DNA of 64,000 bases from Aurelia coerulea (taxonomy: Eukaryota > Cnidaria > Scyphozoa > Semaeostomeae > Ulmaridae). The stretch is taken from positions 17,307,484-17,371,483 of the forward strand of contig CM076951.1 of NCBI GenBank assembly GCA_039566865.1, in the 5' to 3' direction. The notes under the pieces are model-generated. The model was not told the origin of the DNA and searched no databases. It saw nothing but the letters and a program-made list of their open reading frames with translations. This document shows positions 54,578-64,000 of this stretch, piece after piece. The position numbers and the translations under genes are program-made. The first letter of the stretch is position 1. Every line of letters begins with the position of its first letter.

Positions 54578-56173
54578 GCTTTACTTGGAATAGAAAACTC
54601 AAGACAATTTACTGTCGAGTCTGTCAGAAACTTTTCTCGTGGGGATGCCTTTGAATGTAAGGTGCCAAGAGTTCGTCAGCCAACTCACTATGAATTGAAG
54701 CATTCAAATAATTTGCCGCCAAAAACCTGTAGCCCACTTCAACAGGAACATATACCACCAGAAGATCTTTTACGTCACTGGGAAGATGTGATCAGGCACA
54801 GAAGAGGACTTGCGCTGGGTCACTTTTACATGGAAACATCTCTTGGGACTTACGATGACAGTGCGATACAAATATGTCGTAGGTTGCACAAAGCAAGATC
54901 AGTCAAGAAAAAGGTTGAAGATGAGATTGATTGGTTTGCAAGAGGATACATGCGACCGAGCTCAGTCGCTGAATCCCCAAACAACGATTCCTTGCAGAGA
55001 TTCAAAAGGCTCATGTGGACGTCCGGTGGATATGGTGATGAAGTTCCTGGGATGAACATGGATGCAACGAGGCTCTCGTGGCTATGCTGTGACGAAGAAC
55101 TCTCCAGTGATCATATGTGTTGGTTTCAAACGAAGCTGAACAGCTCACAGGAAAATGCTCTCGTGATGTACGTGAACTATGTTCAAAATATCGAGAGATT
55201 TGCTGCAAGAAACCTGCGGAGACGCCATGAAGTTCCAAAAGTCCTGGTTATGCTCATGAATGTCGGGAAGAATTCAGACGGTACTGTGTTTCTTGGATCC
55301 GATGCGAAGCCTGGGAATCATTACACTGTTTGCTGCTTTGTTAAAGAAAAGAATACTGCATACTACTGTGATTCCTTGGCTGGAAATACCCAAACGAACT
55401 CATGCCCAAACTAAGAAGCCTCTATTTTCACATCTACAACATAGAACTGTCTGGCATCACAATCGAGTGTTGTCATAACTACACAATAGAGCGTGGTGGT
55501 AGCCACTATTGCGATAAGTCCAGATGTGCCACGTTTTTTCCTCTCCAAACATGTGGCAGAATATGTGGGGTAGTGGCAATCGTTGTGGCAGCAATTGCTT
55601 GTCTAGCAAGCTCATTTTTTGACCACATTGTCAAAATTCATAGACTTGATGCGAGACATGTTCCTTTCCTCTATCTTCAAAAGCCTACCCAGTATGCAAG
55701 GTATCTTCGCAGAGTTTTGATGGTTTGGATGGCAGACGATAGTATAAACATGAGACTGATAGTTCCAAATGCTTTTCTTGACGATGAAGGCGAAAACATA
55801 GGCATTGGAGAGAACTTGCCTTCTGATTCCGACTCAGAGCCGGACGTACTCAGGGGGGAATTTTCAACGGAAAACATTGCACAACCATCGTCAACAGCCA
55901 CAAGAGAACCATTGGCAGAATTCGATGCAGCGCAACTGTACAAATGCCGGCATTGTGACTTCGAATCAAGACGACTGTTCAACATGAGACGACATGGGCA
56001 GAGACACCATAAGGACAAGCAGGATCAAGCACCTAGGGAGCAAACAAAAGGAAATTCAATGTGCCTTCAATGTGGACAAAGATTTCACAAAATAACTCAG
56101 TTGAGAAAACACCTAGAAGATAACCATAAAACAACATTTCGGACTGAAAATTTGAGCTTTGAGAGTTATGAGG
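54578..56173 (+). pseudogene. Exon: Ulp1/C48-like cysteine protease and two C2H2 zinc fingers
   Basis: Acceptor TTTTTCGTAG at 54,577; donor GAGG/GTGAGA after 56,173. A frame with LLRHWEDVIRHRRGLALGHF leads to the protease His-Asp segment, GNHYTVCCFVKEKNTAYYCD. After a one-base frame change at about 55,384 it continues PNELMPKLRSLYFHIYNIEL and reaches the Gln/Cys segment PLQTCGRICGVVAIVVAAIA. This His...Asp...Gln-Cys order is that of Ulp1/SENP (C48) proteases. An acidic Ser-rich stretch follows, then two C2H2 fingers (YKCRHCDFES...HGQRHH and MCLQCGQRFHK...HLEDNH). Confidence 0.72.
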
Positions 56174-56878
56174 GTGAGAGTTTTAACTGTCCCTTAATTT
56201 CAATGTATCATTATTGGAATGTCAACGAACCTAGAACCTGCATTCGCAATAGTTAATACAAGGTGGGTAAAAACGTAGCAACTTTGATGGTAACAGGGAG
56301 AGTTGTATACGTCCATCTATAAATAGAACAAATAAAACCCAAGCATTCTTTGTCTTATAATCTAGTGCACGTGAGATTTTCGACAATTTTAATAGATACT
56401 TCCTGCCCAGAGACGAAGCTTATTTGAAATTTTCATAGGTTTGGGATAGGATCACAGTTGGTCGTCGGCATGATTTATGCTCCATTTTCTGGCTTCATTA
56501 ACAGCCTAATTGATCGATCGCAATGAGAGCAAGTAGTACTCTCTCTCTCAACATTTTGTTTTTTTTGCGTCACAACGTCTTTCAATGATATTCACGCAGC
56601 TTTAATTGTTACTAAAAGTATTACTGGTAGAAGCTCACTTGGTCAATATTTAACTAAAATTATAAATACGGTTTAAAGAAGTCTAAAAATGCTGGATACA
56701 AGCGTGCTGCATAAAATTGACAAGAAGAGGTGCAGTACAGATGAGACACGAGAGGGCACCTAGAGTAAATATTGCTAGAGAAGCTAAGAGCAACAGAAAA
56801 CTGAAAGCTGAGTGCAATAGACTTAAACTCATCATGAAATAAAATAGAATTGCACCTTTTCCTATTTTCTTTCAACAG

Positions 56879-57051
56879 CATTTCAAGACTGGAAGTCTAC
56901 GTTAGAAGAAAGCGAACATTGCTCTTTTGCAACACTGACAGGAGTCAAGCGCAAGGAAGGGACTGAGGTGCAATATCTTCAATGTAACAGGGCAGGATTG
57001 TACCGCGAAAGAAAAAAAGCAAAGAGCGAAAGAGAAGGATTAAATCTCAAG
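56879..57051 (+). CDS. Exon: N-terminal zinc-binding part of the MULE transposase
   Basis: Acceptor TTTCTTTCAACAG; donor CAAG/GTAAAA. It joins the previous exon in phase 1 to give SYE-AFQDWKSTLEESEHC. The sequence FQDWKSTLEESEHCSFATLT followed by VQYLQCNRAG is the usual N-terminal module of animal MULE-like transposases of this type, with Cys residues likely forming a FLYWCH/FAR1-like zinc site together with the next exon. Confidence 0.7.
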
Positions 57052-57302
57052 GTAAAAAAACTTAACTGTCTTCAACCCTCCATGCTTCTCTACCAAACAA
57101 ACGAACAAACGAACGAACAAACAAGCACCAAATAATTATCCCCGTTGTAGGATATTTGTCAAGGTCCGTTTTTTAACAAATTTTACAATACCACACGACA
57201 GACTGTTTAATCCTAAACAATTCTTCTGGATGCGCGTAGTTGCATAAGCAATTAAATCATTTATAAAAGTTGCAATTTGACAAGAATTGCAAATAAGCGC
57301 AA

Positions 57303-57408
57303 AGAGATAAGTTAGTAACTCACCAGTGACTGCCATAAAGAACAACGCTTTTGATTATTCAACATTTCTCTTTATTGCAGTTACTGGTGATTTACTAACT
57401 TATTTCTT
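57303..57408. repeat. Inverted repeat in intron
   Basis: TAAGTTAGTAACTCACCAGT and its near complement ACTGGTGATTTACTAACTTA form ~38-bp arms around a ~30-base loop, within the intron before the DDE exon. Confidence 0.6.
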
Positions 57409-57754
57409 TCCTTTCAGGTTTTAAGATTAACTCGTTTTTGTCTTGCAGGACTCGACAGTTCTTTACCTTTTTTTACAGACCCACCTTGGTCGTTGTTCTT
57501 TTACATGAGTTAACAGTCTTCTTTCTACAGATTTTGGAGTTTCGTTACGCCCACGGGCTTAATCGCTATTTAAGGCTAAAATCCATTGCATTGTAAATCA
57601 ATCCCTGAGCTATTGAAAAATATTTTCTGGCCATTTTCCTAACCGCTCCATGCTAAACAATGTCACATCAGTTGGATGTTTTGTGCAGCACGATTCTCAA
57701 AACATGGATGATTTTTCATTACGAGATTGAAATTTATAATCCTTTTTGCCACAG

Positions 57755-58874
57755 GAACATGTAAAATCGAAAAAAATTGCACTGCAACCATAAAGGCAAC
57801 CAAAGACGTGACTGGCGGTGGTGTTGATGTAGATGTATGCTACACACATTATGGGCATGCGAAGAATATTGGTCACATATGGATATCACAGAACAAACGC
57901 CAAGAAGTTGCAGCTAAACTCGCAAAAGGAATCACCCGAGAAAAAATATTAGACGATATACGCAGCAGCGTACAAGGATCCGACCACACAAGCTTCATGA
58001 AGCATCACATGATTGGAAAAGAAGATATAAAAAACATCAGAAATGCCTTCGGTCTACATGACATTCAACGACACACCAATGACCAGACAAGCTTGCTGTC
58101 ATGGATAGAGGAATGGAGGCAGAGTGAATCGAATCCAGTGTTGTTCTTTAAATTGCAAGGAGAAGCACCATCTTTTGGATATGAAGAACTGAAAAGAGAA
58201 GATTTTCTGTTGGTCATTCAGACACCTTTCCAAAAGCATATGACGGAGAGGTTTGCTCAAAACGGCGTGTGCGTTGACTCAACACATGGCACTACGGGCT
58301 ATGACTTTTACTTGACAACGTTGCTGGTCATCGATGAGTTTGGTGCAGGTTTCCCCGTTGCATTCTGCTTGGCCACGCACGAAGATGAAACCTTTCAAAA
58401 CATATTCTTCAAAGAAGTGAAGCGCAATCTAGGCAAAGAAATGAATCCCGCCTGGTTTATGAGTGATTCAGCCACACAATTTTACAATGCATTCGTTGCT
58501 GTGAACAAGACACGGCCAAAATACTTGGTTTGCTCTTGGCACGTGGAAAAAAACTGGCGTGAAAATCTGAGGGCAAAAATCAAAGATACCGAGATACAAA
58601 GCGATATCTACAAACGCATGAGGATACTTCTTGAAGAGCCAGAAGTTAGGGAGTTTGAAAACAAGCTTGCACTTTTCCGAGATCAAATAGCAAGGACGCC
58701 AGCATTAGCTGGCTTCAATGACTATTTCACGGATGAATGGGTTAGTCGCAAAGAGCAATGGGCATTCAGCTATCGCCAACACGCAGGTATAAACTGCAAC
58801 ATGTATCTGGAACGATTTCATCAACATTTTAAGTATGGATACCTTGGTGGCAAAGCCAACAAAAGGGCAGACAA
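57755..58874 (+). CDS. Exon: MULE DDE transposase core
   Basis: Acceptor TTTTTGCCACAG; donor GACAA/GTGAGT. It starts with CKIEKNCTATIKATK and YTHYGHAKNIGHIWIS (end of the zinc module). The catalytic core is GVCVDSTHGTTGYDFYLTTL (first Asp), FPVAFCLATHEDETFQNIFF, NPAWFMSDSATQFYNAF (second Asp), YLVCSWHVEKNWRENL, and NCNMYLERFHQHFKYGYLGG (Glu in LERFH). All three acidic residues of the DDE triad are visible. It joins the next exon as AA+A, a Lys codon, in frame. Confidence 0.85.
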
Positions 58875-59672
58875 GTGAGTAGTATCAACTTTAATCTTGA
58901 TTTTTACAAAATGTGCCGTAGTGAATTTAAGCCGCAAATCCAAGTTATTGCAAAGGTTACCAAAGGTACGGCAGGGCACTAGCGTTACACAGAGAAGGCA
59001 CAAGTATTCAGTGTCCCTGTTGAACTTCAATGTCCTTTCTTTATTACTCCAATACATTGCTTCTATTTTATTACAGAGATTCTATTTGGCTAGACCCTTT
59101 CGCAGTCTTTCTCAAGCACTGTATGCCATTCGCACCAAATACAACGAAAAAGAAACGCTAAAAGCTTTCAAAAAACTCATATCCTGGTGGTAATCCACCC
59201 TTCCTGCATGTCTCTTTTCCCAAATGTAAACTTGAGCCTCCTATTTATACAAATTCATCATACAAGATTTCAAATGCGGAAACAATCAACCTTCCCAGTG
59301 GAAACATTACTGTCTATATTACAAGTGTACTAAGTGTGAGTCATACAATAGTCGGTCAAGGAGTTGCTGCTTGAATCATACATGCGTTATAATTCATTTC
59401 CTTAGGATAAAACTAACAAATGCAGGAAAAATCAGTTCAGAATAGATGGGAAATAACATTGAGTAGATTGGGCCAAATGTATCGCTATTACATTACCTTT
59501 AAACTGGTGGGCAGTATACTTCTTTACCTCAATCAAGGGCGTTTTTCTGTAACTCCTAAGATTCACATGATGTTACTTGGCATTTGCAGGCACTGGTACG
59601 CCCCTCTTCGGTTCAGTCAAATGGATAACTGATACTGGGACAGTAATTAAATTCATCTTTTCTCTCTCTTAG
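58875..59672 (+). other. Intron of the MULE-PHD gene
   Basis: Exons on both sides join in frame (AA+A). No nested element recognised. Confidence 0.6.
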
Positions 59673-60562
59673 ATGTGTTATAAATCTACTAAAGTTCATT
59701 CGTGATCGCACATTTGAAAGAGCAAGAAAGCTAACCATGGGAAAACAAACAATGCGCCAAGAAAATATCGCAGAACGCCACAGAAGCAGCCTTAAACTGT
59801 CAACAGATTTGGTTCAAGCTACCGAGGACAGCAACATCTTTAAAGTCAAATCCTCTGACAAACAAATGGAATACAATGTGACAGTTCTCGCCAGCGAATG
59901 CACCGAAACATCCTGCTTTCTGAGGTGCGTTGAGTGCAACGTATGCAGCCATACCTTCATGTGTCCATGCCCTGACTCGCTAGTCCTTAACAACATGTGC
60001 AAGCACATTCATCTCGTGCGCAGGAAGCAGTTCGAAGACGGAGTTAGGAAGAAGGACAGTGCAATACATGGGGTACAAGCTGATTCAGTGTATATCAATG
60101 AGGAACTGGACATCCTTGCAGCAAATGTGGAAAATCTGCAGTCTACAGAGCCTCACCAAATACAGAAGCAAATTAGCGACACATGTCATCATATAGAAGA
60201 TGCTGCAAACGGTTCATTGGATGTCGCTGCTCTGTCACAGCTAAGATTACAAATAAATGCAGCACTGAATACCTTTCGGTCACTGAGTCGCCAAGATTCT
60301 TACAGCAGGATACGCCCAGTGTCAAATGCACCATCCAATAAGAATATTGATAAGCAGCAGAGATTCTACAGCATCAAAAAGAAACGACAAAAAGATTTTT
60401 CCGTCAGATTTGCCAAACCATCGAGAGCTGAAAAAGCAGCATTCGACCGAGAGCCAGATTGGTTGCCACACTTTGTGAGTAGAGAGCATCCTACACATGC
60501 AGCCACAAACAATGCAGGGAAAGCAGCGAGCAACGCAGAGAAAAAAGCATTAACAAAGGAAG
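59673..60562 (+). CDS. Exon: SWIM-type zinc motif and C-terminal region
   Basis: Acceptor TTTCTCTCTCTTAG at 59,672; donor GGAAG/GTAAGT. It has FIRDRTFERARKL, then the SWIM-type motif CVECNVCSHTFMCPCPDSL followed by NNMCKHIHLVRRKQ (C-x-C...C-x-H). SWIM fingers follow the DDE core in many MULE transposases and are thought to bind DNA. A helical, basic stretch with FYSIKKKRQKDF and RAEKAAFDREPDWLPH follows. Confidence 0.82.
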
Positions 60563-61339
60563 GTAAGTTCGATGATTAGCAAAGGAGAACACCAAATATT
60601 TTAAATATTTAGAAATGTTGCATCTCACAAAACGCATAGCAAGCTCTTTAGCTCTTAAACTGACTTAAGTTTTGAAACGATACTGGTTGTAATGCTGCGA
60701 ATGTACAAGGAAAATATTTCAAAGATTCCCACAAAAAACAGCAATGATTGATACTTATTCTTATTTTCTTTTAACAAAGCTTTTGAAAATTTGTCTGGTG
60801 ATAAAACATTAGAAGATTGCTTTCAACAGCAAATCCATCATAAATGTTCTGAAAGATGTTTCGCTTGACGCTCATCGATGAATGGATGAATGAATTAGTG
60901 TATGAATGAATGTCAACCAAAAGACTGATAGTTTCACTTTTCAAAGCAAAGTGCAGGATCAACTACAGTCGTGGCCAAAAATTTAAGACCATATTTTTGT
61001 CAACAACACTTTTTGGCATGACGATGTCAAACATTACCGCTCTGCTCACCTTTTTCCCTGGGGCAATATTCTTCGTAGAGTTTCGATATTTTGCAAACGA
61101 ATCACAAAAATGAATTTTGCATAGATGGACTTAAAATGCGCATAGCAAAATTGCGCAGAAATTCAAAACGGTAGGGTTCCATGTCGTTACCCCAACAAAC
61201 ATTGTTGAAAAAAATGTACAAAAGCAACACAACGACAAGTTGTGATATTTTGTCAAAAAGTGCTGCAATAAAAAGTTGACAATTTGATAACAAAACAGAC
61301 GCTGGCTGAATTAGGTGCTTATTAATTTTAGTGAAATTA

Positions 61340-62078
61340 TACCAGGTGAGCCAGAAAAAAGTTCCCACTTTCGACAGGCCAGGATAAATCACACACTAGG
61401 CCAATTTTAGTTGTTTTTGATTAAATCTTTTGTCAATATCCTATATTATTCTGGGTTATTTTGTGTAGATTTTTCGGACACCAATTTATCGATATATTAA
61501 CGATTTCTTGAAATTTTTTGACTGCAGACTGCCCAAAAAGATCGAAAAACAGTGATCAAATTTCCTAAAGATTGAACTTGGCAGAACAAAGGGAGTGCTC
61601 TTCAAAATGACTAGGGTCTTTCGAAATGGATTCGGTACAATCTGTCGCACGAGCGGTTGTTCAATGAGTGTGCAAGTTGAAATTCAAATAAATGATAAAA
61701 CAACTGAGAGTCTTTATATTAATAAAAATGACATTCAACTTGCGCAATCATTGAACAACCGCTCGTGCGACAGATTGTACCTAATCCATTTCCAAAGTCC
61801 CTAGTCATTTCGAAGAGCACTCCCTTTGTTCTGCCAAGTTCAATCTTTAGGAAATTTGATCACTGTTTTTCGATCTTTTTGGGTAGTCTGCAGGCCAAAA
61901 AATTTCAAGAAATCGTTTATATATCGATAAATTGGTGTCCGATAAATCTACAAGAAATACCCCAGAATAATATATAGGATATTTACAAAAGATTAAATCA
62001 AAAACAACTAAAATTGGCCTAGTGTGTGATTTATCCTGGCCTGTCCAAAGTGGGAACTTTTTTCTGGCTCACCCGGTA
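61340..62078. mobile_element. 739-bp foldback MITE with ~340-bp arms, TA-flanked
   Basis: The arms 61,341-61,682 and 61,734-62,077 are near-perfect inverted copies around a ~51-base AT-rich loop. The ends read TA-CCAGGTGAGCCAGAAAA and TTTTCTGGCTCACCCGG-TA, the same terminal type as the element at 12,082. It lies in the last long intron of the MULE-PHD gene, and its right end is only 14 bases from the exon at 62,093. Confidence 0.85.
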
Positions 62079-62092
62079 TTTCTTTATTTTAG

Positions 62093-62281
62093 AGAGAAAT
62101 GAGCTGATGACTCTCATAGGAGTAAAACATAACAAATTGGGCAAATTGCATGCAGGAAAGATAGCATCAAATGACTTGCAATTTGATGAAGAGCATCCTG
62201 CTGTCAGTCTCTTGGACTATGATTACATGCAGTTGAAAAAGCACTTTACACCAGATGCATGGGGGCTATTTGAAGAAGCAT
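62093..62281 (+). CDS. Exon: linker between SWIM and PHD
   Basis: Acceptor TTTCTTTATTTTAG directly beside the MITE at 61,340-62,078; donor GCAT/GTGAGT. It encodes ERNELMTLIGVKHNKLG, then KIASNDLQFDEEHPAVSLLD and KKHFTPDAWGLFEEA. Phase 1 in and phase 1 out match its neighbours. No domain recognised. Confidence 0.75.
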
Positions 62282-62636
62282 GTGAGTAACTAATGCAGTG
62301 GTGTGTCTCTTTGATGCTGAGTGAATTTCATGTCTTACCATTGTTTTTCTGTTTAATTTGTTTTTTCAAGTCAATAAGAGGAACTAGAAGCTACTGCAGT
62401 TTTGCCATTTGTGTGTGTGTGCCAAAATTTTTTTTAGTTTTCACAGTTCTAACACTTGGCCAATAGGCAAATGTGGCAAATGTGCAGATTCAATCTCAGG
62501 CCAAAATTAACTAGCCTCATATCTAACAATATACCACTCCAACAAAATCAACAACAAAGTCATCTAATAATATACCATTTCGAACTTTTGGCTGACAACG
62601 AGTCATCAATCTTGAAATCGGCCAAGAGCACAATAT

Positions 62637-62686
62637 ATCCTAGCCTGTAAAAAGTGGCACTTTTTTCTAGTACAACTGGAGCAGTA
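62637..62686. repeat. Relic end of the same foldback family
   Basis: TATCCTAGCCTGTAAAAAGT, then GGCACTTTTTTCTAG, resembles the right end of the 61,340-62,078 element (TATCCTGGCCTGTCCAAAGT, then GGAACTTTTTTCTGG). No partner arm recognised. Confidence 0.4.
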
Positions 62687-63116
62687 ATTACTGTGTTGTT
62701 TTTGTCAGCAAGAACTTCTGTGAAAATATTTGTCACAAAGGATACTTACAGTAAATGGAAAATGGAATTGCACAGAAATTTTCCATGTGGGAGTCTTTTA
62801 CAGTATTTCCTTGCCCTTCTAGCTATAGATTATACATACTGTATCTCCTTTACTAATTACAAAAAAAATTGTACTGTTACTTTGAAACACAATGGATGAT
62901 AAAGAACTTAGTAACAAGTCTGTCTTTAAGTTAGCTTTCTAAAATAAACATTCCTTTCATCAGAAAAAGTTTGGAATTAATGGCACAAGCAAATTTTAGC
63001 AAGCCAGTACTACTGTACATCAAAGTTCTGCATTGAAAGACCATTCAGCATTCGCGTTTTCTAGCCAGCTTATATCTCAACTTTTCTCACTTGATCTTTT
63101 TGAATGTCTTTTGTAG

Positions 63117-63213
63117 TAGAGGAAACAAAAAATGAATGGAGGTGCTACTTATGCAAGCATGCCAAAAATGAGAATATGGTTGTATGTGATAATTGTGAAG
63201 AATGGTATCATTG
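63117..63213 (+). CDS. Exon: first half of PHD finger
   Basis: Acceptor TGTCTTTTGTAG; donor CATTG/GTGGGT. It encodes EETKNEWRCYLCKHAKNENM and VVCDNCEEWYHW, the first two Cys pairs and the His of a C4HC3 PHD finger. T+TA joins the previous exon in frame as Leu. Confidence 0.85.
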
Positions 63214-63648
63214 GTGGGTTTCCTTTTTGTATCTATGGGGTTAGTTTGAATATAAGATAAATTGCCCTTGATTCAAGTGTCTAGCTTGATTCATTCTTAA
63301 CTGTCCTTTGGCAATGTTCTACAAGGACATTGCTTTGTAAGTCATTGGATTGGCCAAGTGCAAAATAGAACTAGAATTTTCATTTATTACCTGACCAATC
63401 GAATACGATTAACTTCTCAAGTTGTGAATTGGCAAACGCAACTGGTGGTTTTAAGATGAACTGCAAATTTCCACAGTATAATCAGCTCAAATGGTTAATT
63501 TGCGGGATCAGTCCCAAAACAATTTCTAGTAAATTGGGTCATTAGTTTAATAAGATGTCACTTTTATATGCTTACATTCCCTTTAAGGTCTGCAAACACA
63601 ATCCATGATGGAGGAAGTAATACTGTATCATTGTAACACTTTTTTTAG

Positions 63649-63733
63649 GTCTTGTGTGCATATTTCCAAGCAGCCAAGAGGTAATTGGTTTTGCAACACT
63701 TGCATCAAGGCTCCAAAGCAACCAATGATCTGA
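63649..63733 (+). CDS. Exon: second half of PHD finger and stop
   Basis: Acceptor ACTTTTTTTAG. TG+G joins as the Trp after YH, then SCVHISKQPRGNWFCNTC supplies the remaining Cys ligands. The protein ends KAPKQPMI-TGA. The complete C4HC3 spacing (CxxC...CxxC...HxxC...CxxC) is a standard PHD finger, a reader of histone H3 tails in characterised proteins. Confidence 0.87.
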
Positions 63734-64000
63734 ACCATACAGTGCAGCATGTAATCCTTTGTGAGATACTGATGGTACAAACGCCGATAGCAACAATCTA
63801 GGATTAAGTATTGTAGTAATTGGTGTTAGAGACATTTCTTTATTATTTGTATTCTATGCATGAAGTTGAAGCTAGAGTCTTATTGCAGGCTCACAAATTG
63901 ATTTTCTCATGGGAAGCATCTTGATGATATGTTTGCTTCAAACTCAATTTTGCAAAAACAAAATTCAGTTTTGCTGATGGGATGTGTGTTTCTTAATCCC
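63734..64000. other. 3' flank of the MULE-PHD gene
   Basis: No coding frame. It probably contains the 3' UTR. No poly-A signal or transposon end could be pinned before the window edge. Confidence 0.35.

Larger units (their letters stand above)
54578..63733 (+). pseudogene. Multi-exon MULE-derived gene: Ulp1-like protease, C2H2, DDE transposase, SWIM, PHD
   Basis: Exons: 54,578-56,173; 56,879-57,051; 57,755-58,874; 59,673-60,562; 62,093-62,281; 63,117-63,213; 63,649-63,733 (TGA). Splice sites are canonical and the phases agree at five of six joins. In order the product has a C48/Ulp1-like protease, two C2H2 fingers, a MULE DDE transposase, a SWIM-type zinc motif, an ~60-residue linker and a PHD finger. 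One-base losses near 55,384 (run of A) and at the 57,051/57,755 junction (a missing G) break the frame. With those exceptions ~1,500 codons are open, and no nonsense codon is seen in exons 57,755 to 63,733. This could be a young MULE, a domesticated transposase, or an intact gene with homopolymer assembly errors. Left and right transposon ends were not found; the right one may lie beyond the window. Confidence 0.82.

Noticed and set aside
62654..62899. 81-codon plus-strand open frame
   Set aside because: Lies in an intron of the MULE-PHD gene between well-supported exons and has no recognisable domain.

Overview
This window is eukaryotic, and most likely comes from a repeat-rich marine invertebrate. 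It is AT-rich, has spliceosomal introns, and is packed with transposable elements. The elements are an APE-type non-LTR retrotransposon carrying a 2A-like peptide, Gypsy, BEL/Pao, Penelope, Helitron, Mutator (MULE), and many MITEs flanked by TTAA or TA. This mix fits a cnidarian or another early-branching or lophotrochozoan animal. The species cannot be fixed from sequence alone. I see no rRNA operon, convincing tRNA gene or CRISPR array.

Layout, left half. 1-4.85 kb is a nest: a minus-strand Gypsy element interrupted by a minus-strand non-LTR retrotransposon, with the 3' end of another non-LTR element abutting it. A 31-bp minisatellite lies at 5.25-5.55 kb and a TTAA-flanked piggyBac-like MITE at 6.53-7.40 kb. 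7.48-11.38 kb is a near-complete non-LTR retrotransposon with an 11-bp target-site duplication, a poly-A tail, a 2A motif and one in-frame stop. 12-17.4 kb holds MITEs and a few exon-like pieces. 17,484-27,419 is a complete Mutator element of about 9.9 kb with ~260-bp terminal inverted repeats, a perfect 9-bp target duplication (TTGCAAAGA) and a spliced transposase gene with one TGA. It sits in an intron between two exons whose phases match. 28.65-29.9 kb is a second, decayed MULE of the same family on the minus strand.

Layout, right half. 33.4-39.9 kb is a decayed BEL/Pao element. Its reverse transcriptase is split by a 3.24-kb element with inverted ends and a perfect 9-bp duplication (GGCTGGGAT). 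40.3-48.4 kb is a decayed, intron-containing Helitron (Rep HUH plus Pif1 helicase). A 5S rRNA-like SINE has inserted into its N-terminal part. An internally deleted BEL/Pao element (44,352-47,495) sits in its first intron; it has two LTRs, a tRNA-Arg-type primer site, and protease joined directly to the integrase tail. 50.0-50.5 kb is the GIY-YIG end of a Penelope-like element.

54.6-63.7 kb is a multi-exon MULE-derived gene. In order it encodes a Ulp1/C48-like protease, two C2H2 fingers, a MULE DDE transposase, a SWIM-type zinc motif and a C-terminal PHD finger. All but two intron junctions checked keep phase. The main novelty candidates are this multidomain gene, the complete Mutator element, the 3.24-kb inserted element, the protease-DUF5641 mini-BEL and the 5S-like SINE.

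Caveats: everything was read by eye. Boundaries of degenerate repeats are approximate, no homology search was run, and family names rest on motifs. Several broken frames are single-base changes in short homopolymers, so they could be decay or assembly error.
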